Shown here: one piece after another, positions 1-12,839 of the stretch
How the letters are laid out: every line of letters starts with the position of its first letter
Position numbering within the stretch: position 1 is the first letter of the stretch
NCBI RefSeq assembly: GCF_027409185.1
Contig: NC_084474.1
Coordinates: 11,401,382-11,465,381, forward strand
Direction of reading: 5' to 3'
Length of the DNA stretch: 64,000 nucleotides
Origin: Cynocephalus volans
Taxonomy: Eukaryota; Chordata; Mammalia; Dermoptera; Cynocephalidae
The notes under the pieces: model-generated
Told to the model about the DNA's origin: nothing
What the model saw: the letters and a program-made list of their open reading frames with translations, nothing else
The model's database searches: none
Position numbers and translations under genes: made by a program

Positions 1-1600
1 GTTGTACAAATTCAATGCAATCCCCATCAAAATTCCAATGATATTGTTCTCAGAAATGGAAAGAACTATCCGACATTTATGTGGAAGAACAAAAGATCAC
101 ACATCAAAGCAATTCTGAGCAAAAAAAATAAAGCTGGAGGCATAACACTACTTGACTTTAAACTATACTACAATGCTATAATAACCAAAACAGCATGGTA
201 CTGGCATAAAGACAGACACCTTAATCAATGGAATAGAATAGAGAATCCAGAAATCAACCCACACAGCTATAGCCATCTGATCTTTGACAAAGGCACCAAG
301 CCTATACACTGAGGAAGAGACTGCCTCTTCAGCAAATGGTGCTGGAATAACTGGATATCCATATGTAGGAGAATGAACTAGACCCACAACTCTCACCATA
401 TGCCTAAATCAACTCAAAGCAGATTAAAAATTAAATATGCACCCTGAAACATAAAACTTCTTAAAGAAAACACAGGAGAAACACTTCTGGAAGTGGGACT
501 GGGCATAGGCTTCGTGAATACGACCCCCAAAGCACGGGCAACCAAAGGAAAAATAAACAAATGGGATTATATCAAACTAAAAAGCTTTTGCACAGCAAAA
601 GAAACAATTAACAGAGTTAAAAGACAACAAACAGAGTGGGAGAAATATTTGCAAAATATACATCTGACAAAGGATTAATATGCAGAATATACAAGGAACT
701 CAAACAACTTTACAACAAAAAAACAAGTAACCGAATTAAGAAATGGGCAAAGGAGTTAAATAGGCATTTGTCAAAGAAAGATATACGAATGGCCAACAGA
801 CACATGAAAAAATGCTCAACATCACTCAGCATTTGGGAAATGCAAATCAAAACCACACTGAGATACCATCTAAACCCAGTTAGGATGACTAATATCCAAA
901 AGACTGTGAACTATAAATGCTGCCAAGGTTGCGGAGAAAAAGGAACTCTCATACACTGTTGGTATGGCTCCAAAATGGTGCAGCTTTTATGGAAAATGGT
1001 ATTGAGATTCCTCAAACAATTGCAGATAGATCTACCATATGACCCAGCTATCCCACTGCTGGGAATATACCCAGAGGAATGGAAATCATCAAATTGAAGG
1101 TATACCTATTCTCCAGTGTTCATTGCAGCACTATTTACAATAGCTAAGATTCAGAACCAGCCCAAATGTCCATCATCAGATGACTGGATAGGGAAACTGT
1201 GGTATATCTACACGATGGAATACTACTCTGCTATAAAAAAGAATGACATACTAGCATTTGCAATGACATGGATGGACCTAGAGAAAATAATATTAAGTGA
1301 AACTATAAGGCACAGAAAGAGAAATATCATATATTCTCACTTATTTATGGGAGCTAGAAATAAACAAATAAATACACAAATAACGTGTGGGAGAAGGAGG
1401 AAGACACAACAATCACAATTCCTTGAAGTTGTTAAGACAAAGGAACAGATATGAGGTTGTTGGGAGGGAGGGGGAGAGAGAGGAGGAGGGAGATTTCAGT
1501 CATGGGCCACAATAATTAACCACATTATATATTGATAAAATTAAATTAAATTTTTAAAAAAGTTCAATGAAAAAATAAAAATAAAAAAATAAAAAAGACA
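1..1600 (+). mobile_element. LINE-1 (L1) 3' fragment with ORF2 C-terminus and 3' UTR
   Basis: The window opens inside the reverse-transcriptase ORF2 of a L1 on the + strand. Broken frames carry the conserved ORF2 C-terminal text: a block with KTAWYWHK and [11 protein letters not shown], then [11 protein letters not shown], then MFIAALFTIAK and YTMEYYSAIKK. The frame changes several times (about 312, 490, 680 and 1100), so ORF2 is dead here. A short G-rich 3' UTR with a GGGAGGGAGGGGGAGAG tract and an A-rich tail to about 1600 follow. The 3' UTR matches, in reverse, that of the L1 at 41.6-48 kb, so both belong to related young lineages. The 5' part lies outside the window. Confidence 0.93.
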
Positions 1601-1984
1601 TTACAAAAGAAATTTTTTACAGTTGAAAGTTAAAAAATATGAAATGCATTTTCTTTTCCTATTTCTAGAACTAGTACTAAGCTTTAGGCAATTCAGACCA
1701 ATCTCAAATATGAATTGTGTGTTAAAAGTGACTGAATGTTGAGTGTCTATTGAAGAGACCGAATGTCATATTTGTGTTTGGCACAAGTTTTAAAGGGGAC
1801 ATTTAGCTCATTTTGTACCTTAATACTGTAGGTCTTTGGCTGTTTCCAAGCAATATACAATATTTGATAAAGTGTGTTAAATTTAGGCAATTTTTCACAT
1901 ATGTGATAATGTGAAAATAAATATTTGGTCTTCATCCCGGTCTCCTGACATACAAGTCCTCAAATCCTTAGATTCGCCAAAGTG
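1601..1984. other. no recognised feature
   Basis: AT-rich unique-looking sequence between the L1 tail and the MLT2-like LTR. Only short chance frames are present and no repeat family is recognised. Confidence 0.5.
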
Positions 1985-2740
1985 ATGAGAATCTTTTCGA
2001 GTGCTAATGATGGCTGGCAGCCTGGAGGTAGATTCAGGAAGGGCGCTGGTCACAGGAAAGACTTAGGCAAGACTTTCAGCCCCACCCCCCAACCTCCAGG
2101 GAGGGAGGAGGGACTGAAGTTTGAGCTGATCACCAATGGCTAGTGATTTAATCAATTGCACCCATGTAATGAGGCTCCCTGAACCCAAGAGACCTGAACT
2201 CAGGGAGCTTCTGGATAGCTGAACACATGGAAGTTTCTGGAAGGTGGTGCACCCAGCGAGGGCATGGAAGCTCCACACCCCTTCACGCATACTTCACCCT
2301 ATATATCTCTTCCTCATATCCTTTGTAATATCCTTTATAATGAACCAGAACACATAAATACATGATTCTTTGAGTTCTGTGAGCTGCTCAAGCAAACTAA
2401 TTGAACCCAAAGCAGGGGCTGTGGGAACCCTGATTTACAGCTGCTCCGTCAGAAGTTCAGGAGGCCTGGACTTGTGACTGGCATCTGAAGCAGAGGCAGT
2501 CTTGGGGAATGGGCCCTCAGCCTGTGGGATCTAATGCTATCTCCAGTAGATGGAATTGAGCTGAATTAGAGAACACCCAGCTGGTGTCTGCTGGAGAATT
2601 GCTGGCTTGCTTGCTTGCTGGTGGGGAGAAATCCCCACACATTGGATGACAGAAGCCTGTCCTCTGTGTTGTTGCTCATTGCTGAGTAAGAGCAGAGGGA
2701 AGACAGTGTGAGTTTTTCCCACTCATATAACATGCTATGT
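1985..2740 (+). mobile_element. MLT2-like ERVL LTR with start of internal region
   Basis: The segment has MLT2-type landmarks: GAGCTTCTGGATAGCTGAAC, CCTTTGTAATATCCTTTATA, then GAGTTCTGTGAGCTGCT and a block containing CCTGTGGGATCTAATGCTAT. Near its end a degenerate primer-binding-like GGATGACAGAAGCC follows CCCCACACA, as in ERVL elements primed by tRNA-Leu. A related copy lies in the opposite orientation at 49 kb. The left boundary is approximate. Confidence 0.7.
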
Positions 2741-3956
2741 CTACAGCATGTAGAACATCCAGAAATCTGTAAGCAAACAGCTGTCTAGAGGAAATATTCT
2801 GTTCTTATCTGGATAATTAGCATTACATAGTCTCAACCTGATAGTCTCTCAAAGACATATCTTCTTCCAGAAGTTTATTCTCCATGTGTTTGTCACCTTG
2901 CAACAGCAATTTAGAAGACCTATCAGTCACCCTCCTTCCTCTGAGAGCTGGAGTAGCTCCTGAAAGTGCCATTAGTTCTGATGTAATATAAGATTTCCAG
3001 ACATCTCAAGAGGCTAGCAAGGATAGCTAAGATGATTCAGTTTATAGTTCTATCATGTCATGGAAGCTATATATTTTTAAGCCGAAAAGGCTTAAAGAAT
3101 ATTCTTCGTAGCTTGTAAATAAAATCTAAATAGATAGATTCATCATTTCCCATAATAATTATGGTCACACTAGAAAGTGGAATAACCCTAGCTCCACAGC
3201 GCTATAATGAATTCTTATCATTTTATGTTGCCTTGGCATCTATTCCAAGTATAAGGCTTTGTCATACCAAAAGCTGGGCTTAGTCACCCTTGACAGTTTC
3301 AGTTCTCTCCACTTCTTTCTGGTTCCTCACTGTGATCTGTTTAGATATCTGCTTTATAAAACCACCTCACAGTCGTCACCTCACTATGGGACAGCTAGGT
3401 AGAACCTCCTTGACTGGTCCCACTGACCCCACATCCCTCTTGGACTATCCAGACACACTGTGCTTCTCAGTCATAGTGTAACTGCATGGAACTCACGTCT
3501 ACTTGCTCTGAACCCACCAGCTAGAGCCCCCCATGGGAAACCTGCATGGGTAGCGCCCTGGACCCTAATGAAGGATTTGGCTTCAGGCCCCTTGTACTCT
3601 CTTGCTCCCCACCTGCTGCTTAAGAGCGCATGTCCTGGGGGGCTTCCCTATTCCTGTTGGCTCTGCGAGGCACACTGCCCTCTTCCTCTGGGATCTGTAA
3701 GTAATAAAACCGGCTTCTGGTATTTCCTGTTTTGTTTTGTTTTTTGGCAGCTGGCTGGTAAGGGTTTTCTGTGCTTTGCTGTGCTGCCTCCTCTGACCAA
3801 CACACCTGAACCTAACTCTCCTCCCAGTCAAGGCTCTCCTGGATGGTGGCTGTCTTGGAAGAAACAAACTGGACACAGTCAAACAAGGGCCACAAGGGCA
3901 TCTGCTAGTATAAACAAGTTTCCTAGAAGAGGGACTCCTGGTCACATTTTGGACAC
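2741..3956. other. no recognised feature
   Basis: No gene or clear repeat recognised. A 174-codon open frame at 3460-3984 runs into the MaLR LTR; its proline- and serine-rich product has no recognisable motif, so I treat it as chance. Confidence 0.45.
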
Positions 3957-4566
3957 TGTATTAGTCTGTTTTTGTTGCTCATAACAAAATACCTCAAACT
4001 GGGTGATTTATAAAGAAAATGAAATTTATTGCTTACAGTTCTTGAGGCTGGGAAGCCCAAAGTCCATCCGGTGGTGGTGACAGTGACCCAGGGGTCTCAC
4101 ATTGCAAGATGATGGAAGCAGAGAGAGAAACAGACAGACTCTCCTCCTCTTTTAAAGCCCTCAGAACGATGCTCCTGACCGCTATTATTAATCCATTCAC
4201 TACTGCACAGTCCTACAATTCAACCACCTCTTCAAGGTTCCACCTTTCAATTACCATAATAGGATTTCCACCTCTTAACAGTCACAGTGGGAGCTAAGTT
4301 TCTTTTTCTATTTTTTTTTAAAGATCATTGTTAAGGAGATCTTAACTCTTGAGTTGGTGTTGTCAGCACCACGCTCTCCCAAGTGAGCTAACTGGTCATC
4401 CCTATCCCTATATAGGGATCCAAACCTGTGGCCCTGGTGTTTTCAGCACCACACTCTCCCAAGTGAGCCACGGGCTGGCCCCAGACTAAGTTTCTAATAC
4501 ATGGAACTTGTGGGACACAAATAAAGCCTCAGTGAGTTTTGAGGGGACATAATTCAATCCACCACA
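3957..4566 (-). mobile_element. MaLR (MST/THE1-like) solo LTR
   Basis: This is an antisense MaLR LTR bounded by TG...CA and a 5-bp target duplication GACAC at 3952-3956 and 4567-4571. On the minus strand it starts with TGTGGTGGATTGAATTATGT, carries a TTTAAAA TATA-like box upstream of a CTCTCTCT-rich start region, and ends with the typical CAGACTAATACA. A dimeric CYN SINE has inserted at 4304-4482. Confidence 0.85.
4304..4482 (-). mobile_element. dimeric CYN SINE inside MaLR LTR
   Basis: Both tRNA-like units are visible in reverse (AAGTGAGCTAACTGGTCAT and AAGTGAGCCACGGGCTGGCC) after a poly-T. TSD CTAAGTTTCT flanks it. Confidence 0.9.
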
Positions 4567-4571
4567 GACAC

Positions 4572-6845
4572 CTAGGCATGAGGCTGCCCAGCAGGGTAAA
4601 GAAGTGTCCTGTGAAAGGCACAGCATAAACATCCGCCACCACCTCCCTGGAGCCCTGGGCAGGACCTCAAGATGAAATTAGAGGAAAATACAAGAAGGGC
4701 CTTAGACAAAATTGGTTTAACAAATTTTAAAGATATTGGCATTTTCTTATTGTGATATGGGAAGAGGGAAATACGTGTTGCCATTGTTTATTATATTTTC
4801 TCAAAAGATTCTTGAAAATTGTCTACATGGTATAAATCCTTGGGCATTAAAACCTTGTTGGTGCTACTTGTATACTGAGGAGTCTCAGTGTGTGGGGTAC
4901 AAAAATAAAATGTTTTTTCCCCAAAATCTGTCTCCCAAATGGGAAAAATTAAACTACCTTTCCCACTGGAGTGTGGCTCACTTAATGCCACTCTGGCCGT
5001 ATTCCATGCCTTAGCATTCACTGTAAAGTATCAGACCACTCATTCTAGTATGAAAATTCAATTCTGTTTTTTGTGTTTGCTTTCTTTTTTAGCTTCAAAG
5101 CAATCATTCCTCTCTCTTCCAGGGCAGACCAGAACCGTGGGTAATTTGCCTACTTCCACTCCCTTGGGGAAGTGAAAAAAGAAAAAGAATGTGCTTAAGG
5201 AGATGCCTGCCAGGGCAGTTTGCACCCCTTGATTTGACTGATGATAACTGCTGTTGGAATTCATTTTATGTGATACTCCAACATGTCCCCTGGGTGAGGG
5301 ATGAGTCCCTGTAATTCTCCTAGGATTTGTAGTCTTTGGGCAGCTTTCTTCTCTTCTGGGGGCATCAGGCTTAGTTCTCCAATGTGTAAAGTGGTCAAGG
5401 CAAGTCTATGGCTACAAAGTGTCTACTGTCCTGAGGCCAACTCTTAAGCCATCAGACACCTAGGGATCTATTCTTTGTCTCTTAGGAACTAGGAAGGGGG
5501 TAGCTGGAAGTTCTCCACCACACACCATATCTCTCTTTCATTTTCTTTTGCACTGCTACAGTAGCCCAGGGGAGCTTTTCCAAGTCCAGGGTGAGCAGAC
5601 ATCCACCAGAGAGTGAAAAGCTGGTCTCCTCTTGTAGCATAAGCTTTCTGTCCTTACAACTGACTCCCTGAGGTCCTCCTCTCTTGACCAGAAGGAGAGA
5701 GGCTCTTTTTCCTGACAGAAGAGCAAGAACAGCTTCCGCAGCAACCATGTTTTCTAGTGCTGGTCACCCTTTGTCTAGACTAAGGACAGCAGGAGGTGAT
5801 TACTGGAGAGGGTGGTTGGCAGCAGGACCTGCTCTCTTACCATCTCAGTAAGCAAAGAGAGACAATGGCTGGCCTAAGCAACCATCTGAACTTAGAATGT
5901 GGACCTTAGCAGCAACTCCAGAGCAATGGCAAAACAAATTCCTGTTAAAATTGTTAGCTTTATAGTGAGTGCTTGTTATGAATCTGGTTGCTGAAGCCTC
6001 CGTGTGGCACAATAAAAGGAATGTGCTTAGGTGGCCCAGAGCTCTGGTCCACATTTTCAGTTAAAAAACAATGAATGTATGTGAAACTGAGTTGCTACAT
6101 CAAATTCTGTGTAGGACAAGATGGTATATAGATGATTCACTACGTATCAACATTTTATTTTCATTATGTACTCTTAAATTAATGGAAAAGTGAAAAAAAC
6201 TATTATGGCTTATAATAGCTTGATCCTTTCCTGTCAGTGCTAAATGATTACACAGAAACCAAGCAAATAAACACAAATACTCCTACAAATGGGTACAATC
6301 GTTTTCCTGACCTTTTAACTTTGTTTATATCATACACACAATCATTTAAAAAATATTTTCCCAGCCACCAAAAAATAAAAAATAAATAAAAATAAATAAA
6401 AATACCATTTTCTCCCATGTTTGCAGAGCTGAAATTTTGTCTTCCAAAGGACCAGTGTGTCCTTCTGCTGCTGAAAGGTTGCAAGAGCTCTGATAGCTTC
6501 CAGTCTGTTCTGTGCTTCCACGGCTGAGCTCTGGACAGACATGGCTTTGAGGTTGTTAGAAGACAGGATCCTGCATTTTCTCAGCTGTGTAGGGAGAACC
6601 TGACAGGTGGTCAGAAAATAACTTGTGTGATGAGAGAATACTCTTCTCCATCTCAACCTCTTAATTGTCTATCTATGCCAGTTAACGTCTGTGTGAATCA
6701 ACCCAGTTGGAAAATAAAACTTTGTATACAAGTGATTAATTTTTAAAAACCACTTTTATTAACAAACGTAAAAACCAAATTGTTTGAAAGTAACTTATGC
6801 TTACTGGAAAGCTTAATCTCTCAAAATCTTAGTTTTTTGTGGGTT
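4572..6845. other. no recognised gene or repeat
   Basis: Mixed-composition sequence with only short frames. No splice-bounded coding segment, tRNA or repeat family could be assigned. It may hold old repeats too decayed to read by eye. Confidence 0.4.
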
Positions 6846-7498
6846 TTTTGTATGTTTGTTTGTTTGTTTTGTTTTTAAATGAACCTTTTATTTTAGAATA
6901 GATTTACAGAAAATTTCCATAAAAAAATGTGCACAGACAGTACACAAACCTTTCATATACCACTCACCCAGTTTCCCCTGCTATTAACTTTTTGCATTAG
7001 TATGGTACATTTATATACTTAATTAGCCAATATTGAAACATTATTCTTAACTGAAGTCCATATGTTAGTTATTCAGATTTCCTTAGTTTTTGCCTGACTC
7101 TCTTCTTCCAGGATCCCATTCAGGACACAACGTTTCATTTAGTCATTGTGTCTCCTTAGACTCCTCTTGGCTATGAGTTTCTCAGATGTTTCTTATTTTT
7201 GACGATCTCCACTGTTTTGAGGAGTACTGGTCAGGTATTTGTAGAATGTCCCTCATTTGGGGTTTTTCTGATATTTGTCTTTTGATTAGACTGCAGTTAG
7301 AGGTGAAGTACCGTTTTTGTCATATGCTATCAAGGGTACATAATAGGACTTATCACAGTCGATCTTGACCTTGATCATTGCTGTAGTATTTGTCAGTTTT
7401 CTCCACTGTAAAGTTACCACCCCCCTTTCATTATTTATGCTTTGGAAGTCACTATGCACAGCCAGCACTTAAAGAGTGGGGAGTTATACTTCACTTCG

Positions 7499-8049
7499 TG
7501 TAGTGGATTGAGTTATGTCCCCTCAAAACTCATTGAAGCTTGAATTTTTCCCAAGTTTTATGTATTAGGAACTTAGCCCCTGGGCCGGCACATAGCTCAC
7601 TCCGGAGAGTGTGGTGCTGATAACACCAGGGCCATGGGTTCTGATCCCTTTATAGGGATGGCTGGTTGGCTCACTTGGGAGAGCGTGGTGCTGACAACAC
7701 CAGCACAAGGGTTAAGATGCCCTTACCAGTCATCTTTTTTTTTTTTTTTAAAAAAAGAAAGGTGGAGTCCTGAAGGGGTGTTTAGATTGTAGGACCATGC
7801 AGTAGTGAATGGATTAAAAATGGTGGTCAGGGTGTGGTTTTGAGGACTTTAAAAGAAGAGTGTGTCATTCTCTCTCTGCTCTCTCTGCTTCCACCATCTT
7901 GCAATGTGAGACCCCTGGGTCACTGTTGCCACCAGCAGACGGACTTTGGAATTCCTGACCTCAGAAACTGTAAGCAATAAATTTTATTTTCTTTATAAAT
8001 CACCTTGTTCCATGTATTTTGTTATAAGCAAAAAAACCAGACTAATACA
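7499..8049 (+). mobile_element. MaLR (MST/THE1-like) LTR
   Basis: A TGTAGTGGATTGAGTTATGT start, a TTTAAAA box, a CTCTCTCTGCTCTCTCTGC start-site region, GAAACTGTAAGCAATAAA (splice-donor-like GTAAGC followed by polyadenylation signal AATAAA) and a CAGACTAATACA end. It is the same family as 3957-4566 but in sense orientation. The flanking 5-bp duplication is no longer readable. A CYN dimer interrupts it. Confidence 0.82.
7581..7758 (+). mobile_element. dimeric CYN SINE inside MaLR LTR
   Basis: GGGCCGGCACATAGCTCACT opens unit 1, GGCTGGTTGGCTCACTTGGG unit 2, and a CATCT-T/A-rich tail closes it. Confidence 0.88.
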
Positions 8050-8620
8050 CCCCCTTAAGGGCAGAATATCTACATAAATTATTTATAATTTTTCTGTGCA
8101 GATTTTCTACTCCTTTTTAAAATTCATTTAGTCACTTATTTATATCAGTATGCACTCATATATATTTATTCCTGGCTTTGGATTATGACCAATACCACTT
8201 TATTTAGTTGTTCAGATTATTTCAGCTGTGGCCACTGGGAGCTCTTCCAGTTGGCTCCTGTGTGCCTTTGACATACTCCCATTATTGTGGGCGTGTGTGT
8301 TTTAGGCACTTTCTCACTTCTGGCACTGTAAGATAATCCTGCCTTACATATATATTTTTAAATTCTGTTCTATCTTGAATATATCCTGCCCCAGCTCTGG
8401 AATCAAAGCTCTGGTTCTTTTTACTTGTGAATGGGATTAGAAACCAAGACCTGGGTGCTAAATGTACTTGTTACTACTGGGCTGTTGGTGCTTCTAGGCC
8501 CTTTAAGCTGACAGATCTAAGAAACGTGTGTGTGTATAATAACATGTGTATATATGCACATATCTATAAGTATTTCTATTCGCAACCTTTGATATCTACA
8601 TTAAACTAAAAATGAGTTCA

Positions 8621-8794
8621 GGGCCGGCCCATGGCTCACTCGGGAGAATGTGGTGCTGAAAACACCAAGGCCACGGGTTCAGATCCCATATAGGGATAGC
8701 CGGTTTGCTCACTCGGTGAGCATGGTGCTGACAACACCAAGTCAAGAGTTAAGATTCCCTTACTGGTCATCTTAAAAAAAAAAAAAAAAAAAAA
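8621..8794 (+). mobile_element. dimeric CYN SINE
   Basis: Complete dimer starting GGGCCGGCCCATGGCTCACT, second unit from GGTTTGCTCACTCGGTGAGC, with a long pure A tail, which suggests a fairly young copy. Confidence 0.92.
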
Positions 8795-10261
8795 TTGGAC
8801 ATTATCGACACAAGGGAGCAAGGTGTTATGCAAAGAATCAAACAAAATAAGACATGGTCGAAGGGCACAGGACTGTTGAAAATTGTGTTTTACCAAAGGT
8901 GATAAGTTGAAAGGAAAAAGACCAAAGACCAGAGGTAAGTTCACTCACTGTAGAAAGGAGACTCAATAGGAACCAAAGGAACAGGTTGGCAGGTGTTCTG
9001 TGGGCTCTAAAGGGAAGACATGAGCTGGACCAGAGTGCCAGGTGCTATCATTCTAGTTGCTGTTGCCTGATTGGAGGTTTCTGGGCCATCGGGAATGATG
9101 GGGGGCCCTGCTGGTGGGCAGGGCTCCCTGCAGTGTCCCACAAAGAATGTCTGGATTTGCATTCAAAAATATCTTTGAAAGACCAGAGTGGGGCAGAGGT
9201 TTGGAATCTTTTGGGGTGTGTCCACAGTTATTAACGAGATAACATTTCAACATTATAGAATTATAGAAAATAGCATTACAGAATTAAAGAGATTACAATA
9301 GGGGTTTAACCTTTATTTTCATTATTCTACTCCCTCCTCCTCTCCTGACTGACTCTTTCTCCTCATCTGTATCTGTTCGTCTAAATCCTGATGGGGCCTG
9401 GCTGTTGGCACCCAGACTGTTTGGTCCCTTGGTGAGCTGGCAGACATTCCCCCTTCTAACCATGAAGAAATCATGCTGTGCTTTATAAGATGATGCAGTA
9501 AATGTATTCCTGTAAAACATTATTTCTGCAAATAACCACTGATGTAATATTTATATTGTCTGAATTAGTCACATTAAGGTAAACTTTTCCCTTATCTGTT
9601 CTCTCTTTTTCTCTCTAAAATGAGATTTAAAAAACCAAAGTCAGGGGGGATTAACTGGAAGAGCCACTGTGAAATCAGAAGGCCTGGGTCTCTCCTTTCA
9701 TTTTATCTCTGACTAACTGTGGCCCCGTGAGCAAGCCATAGAATCGTCTCGCTAGAAGAGCCTGCTGAGCAAAGCAGGAGCAGGGAGCCGTCTTGTGTGC
9801 GAGGTACCTGCTGGGTGAAAAGCCGGGAGCTAAAAATAATCTCAGTATTATGACTCTGTTCAAATTAGACACTGGGGCAAACAAGCTGGCTAGTGACCAA
9901 CCCAGGAGACTGCCATTTTTCCACCCCTGCACAGAGACTGGGCATGACAAATAGCCCCAGAAAACCACAGCCCCGGTGTAAGGGTGGGATGGAGGATTGA
10001 CGATGATTCCATTTCAAAATGGCCATAAGGATGGAGGCATGATCAATAATTATCATGATGCCTCTTCACAGGTTTGAATATAGTACGCATAGGGGGGAAG
10101 TGAACTGTGTAAGTAAGAGAGTGACTGGCTGGGAGCATGACTGGCAATGTTAAATATGGCCAAGGATTTGGAAGATGTAGACAATCCTAGATGAATGTTA
10201 ATAATGTTAATAATACAGTGCTAATCAATTCTAAACTTACAAGAAGTATAAAAAACATACG
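8795..10261. other. mostly unrecognised; one short MIR-like patch
   Basis: No gene is recognised. About 9665-9740 reads like a worn MIR core (GGCCTGGGTCTCTCCTTTCA followed by CTGACTAACTGTGGCC). The remainder has no assignable family. Confidence 0.4.
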
Positions 10262-10843
10262 AGTTAATTTTTTTCCATATTTTTATTATGAAAATTTCAA
10301 TCATACAGAATATTTGAAAGAATTTTACGGTAATATCTGTATGCACACAACCTAGATATTATCATTAATGTCTTATCAGAGCCGCTTTATTGCATAGCTG
10401 TCAGTCTATCCATCCCTCTGTCATCCATCAGCCCATCTTATTTTTTGATGCATTTGAAAGCAAGTGGTAGACATCAGTACAAACTCAATATTGTTTACAG
10501 ATCTTTATGTGTTATTTTTCTTTTTTTGGTGGCTGGCTGGTATGCTGTATTTCATCTTTAAGATAAAACTTACACGTAATGAAATGGACAAATCTTGAGT
10601 CTACTAATTAAGAGCTTTGTCAAATGCATGTGCCTTTGTATTCTAAACCTCCGTCACGATGTAACATCTCAGAAATCTCCCTCAAGACCATTTGCAGTCA
10701 ATGATGTTTGTCCTTACCCAGCCAGAGACAGTCACTATCCTCACTTCTATCACAGGCTTTTTCTGTTCCAGAACTCCCTAGAAATGGAACCATATAATAT
10801 GTACTCTTCTGTGTTAAGCTTTTACTCAGCATAATGCTTTTTA

Positions 10844-10947
10844 TTTTTAAAATTTATTTATTTTTGGCAGTAAGCTGGTTGGGGATCTGAACCCTTGCCC
10901 TGGTCTTGTCAGCACCATGCTCTCCCAACTAAGCTAACCAGCCAGGC
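10844..10947 (-). mobile_element. monomeric CYN SINE
   Basis: Reverse tRNA-like unit ending CTAAGCTAACCAGCCAGGC; diverged TSD ATAATGCTTTTTA / AGAATGCTTTTTA. Confidence 0.85.
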
Positions 10948-11461
10948 TTATAGAATGCTTTTTAGATTGTCTCCACATTATTGTGTATAATGTCTTCATG
11001 TTGAGTTGTTGATTAGTGTTCCATTTTATGAATGTACCACAACTCGTTTATCCATTCTACTGATGGACACTTGCCTGTTTCCAGTTTTTGGTTATCATGG
11101 ATGAAGCTACTATAAATAGTCTTGTAAAAGCATTTTGTGGACATGCATTTTCATTTTTCCTGGGTTATAGATGGGAGTAAAATGCTAGGATAGGTGTATG
11201 TTTACTTTTTAAAAAACTGTGAGGTCATTTTACAAAGTGGTTTTCCCATTTTACACTCCCACCAATAGTGTGTGAGAGCTCCAGTTGCTTCATGTCCTTG
11301 CCAGAACCTGGTATTGTCCTTCTTGTAAATGTGGGTGTGAGGTGCTATCTTACTGTGGCTTTAAGTTGTATATCCCTAATAACTAATGATGCTAGACAGG
11401 TTTTAAGGAGATCATTGACCATTTATATATCTTCTTTTGTGATGTGTCTGTTCAAATCTTT

Positions 11462-11507
11462 TTTTCTTTTTGGAGGGTGGTGGGTAAAGGGATCCAAACC
11501 CTCTGTC
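11462..11507 (-). mobile_element. 5'-truncated CYN SINE stub
   Basis: About 45 bp of SINE 3' end (GGTGGGTAAAGGGATCCAAA) between duplicated GTTCAAATCTTTT / GTCCAAATCTTTT. Confidence 0.65.
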
Positions 11508-11784
11508 CAAATCTTTTGTTCATTTTTTCACTGGGTTGGTTGTTTGTTTCTATTACTGACTTGTAGGGGGTCTTTAAATAATATGAATATCAGTCTTCTG
11601 ACAGATCTGTGTTTCTCCCATCCTGTGTCTTGCTTATTCCTTTTTTTAAAGGTGACTTTTAATAAGAAATTTTTAATTATGATTAAATCTAATTTATCAA
11701 CTTTCTATTTTTATGTTTTTAAAAATTTTTAATGGTTATTTTTTCATATTATGTTATTGTTTTCTGTATTTTCTCTAATACATC

Positions 11785-11880
11785 TTTTTTTGTGGGGGAA
11801 ACTGACAGGTATAGGGGTCTGAACTCTTGATCTTGGCATTACAAAGCTGTGCTCTAATCAACTGAACTGACCAGCCAGCC
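11785..11880 (-). mobile_element. monomeric CYN SINE
   Basis: Reverse unit with GGTATAGGGGTCTGAACTCT and closing CAACTGAACTGACCAGCCAG. Confidence 0.85.
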
Positions 11881-12420
11881 CTCTAAGAAATCTTTATCTA
11901 CCTGCAAGTCACAAATTTATTTTTCTATGTTTCCTCCTGAAAGTTTTATGATTTGAATATTTACATTTAGTTAAATGATCCATCTAAAATTAATTTTTGT
12001 GTATGGCATGAGTTAGGGATCATGTTTTATTTTTTTCTTAATGGATATCCAGTTGTTCCAGCACTACTGTTTGGTCAAAAGATTGCCCTTTTCCAATTTG
12101 ATTGCTTTGGCTCCTTTGCTGAAAATCAAATTTTTCTCTGTTTTTGTTGATCCTTATGCCAGTATTACACTATTTTGGTTATTGTAGATTTATAGTACAT
12201 CTTGAAATTAGGTAGTGTAAATTCTCCAACTTTAGTGTTCTTCAAGATTGCTTTGCATATTCTAGGTCCTTTGCATTTCCATATGTATTTAAGAATCAGC
12301 TGGTCAATTCCTATGAAAATACGCTGGGATTGCAATTAAATTTGCAATGAATCTCCTTTATTTTTGAATGCAGAAAATGTTGGTGAATTATTTAAGTATT
12401 TGATCTTATTCTGACCACAC

Positions 12421-12664
12421 TTTTTTTTTTCTTTTCTTTCTTTCTTTTTTTTTTTTTTGCAGCTGGCCGGTATGGGGATCTGAATCCTTGACCTTGGTGT
12501 TATCAACACTGTGTTCTTTTCTTTTTAAAATTTTTATTTTTTTTAAGAAGACAGTAAGGAGATCTTAACCCTTGACTTGGTGATGTCAGCACTATGCTCT
12601 CCCAAGTGAGCCATGAGCCAGCCCCTCAACCCTGAGTTCTAACCAACTGAGCTAACCAGCCAGC
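12421..12664 (-). mobile_element. monomeric CYN SINE (outer copy of a nest)
   Basis: The outer reverse SINE is flanked by GACCACACTTT on both sides and is split by a second SINE at about 12518-12627. Its 5' half resumes after the insertion with GAGTTCTAACCAACTGAGCT. Confidence 0.85.
12518..12627 (-). mobile_element. CYN half-unit inserted into another CYN
   Basis: A reverse single unit of the second type (AAGTGAGCCATGAGCCAGCC) sits between CTGTGTTCT and CTGAGTTCT, duplicated from the outer SINE. This gives a relative order: the outer copy is older. Confidence 0.8.
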
Positions 12665-12839
12665 CCAGACCACACTTTTAGGAGAAACAAAAGGAAAATA
12701 GAATAGAAAATAAAGAAAGATAAAGTAATTAAATAGCTGCAATAGGAGTAAGTGAAGGGAGTAAACTTGGGTTATTTCTTTATGAGGCATATTTTTCCCC
12801 CCCGATTTTGCCTAGTATTTTGCTTATTGCTTGGTGATT

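Larger units (their letters stand above)
6846..8420 (-). mobile_element. old L1M 3' region, minus strand
   Basis: Sequence such as ATTTACAGAAAATTTCCATA, CACTCACCCAGTTTCCCCTG and GAGGAGTACTGGTCAGGTAT is the antisense of old L1M 3' regions. It is interrupted by a MaLR LTR at 7499-8049. Confidence 0.65.
10262..12420 (-). mobile_element. old L1M fragment, minus strand, with nested SINEs
   Basis: Antisense L1 3' UTR and ORF2 3' text: ATGGAACCATATAATATGTA, GATTGTCTCCACATTATTGT, CACTCCCACCAATAGTGTGT and the RT-terminal antisense TTTGCATTTCCATATGTATT. Frames are fully decayed. Three CYN SINEs have landed within it. Confidence 0.8.

Noticed and set aside
3460..3984. 174-codon frame as a candidate gene
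   Set aside because: It overlaps antisense frames of similar size, has no motif and ends inside a MaLR LTR.
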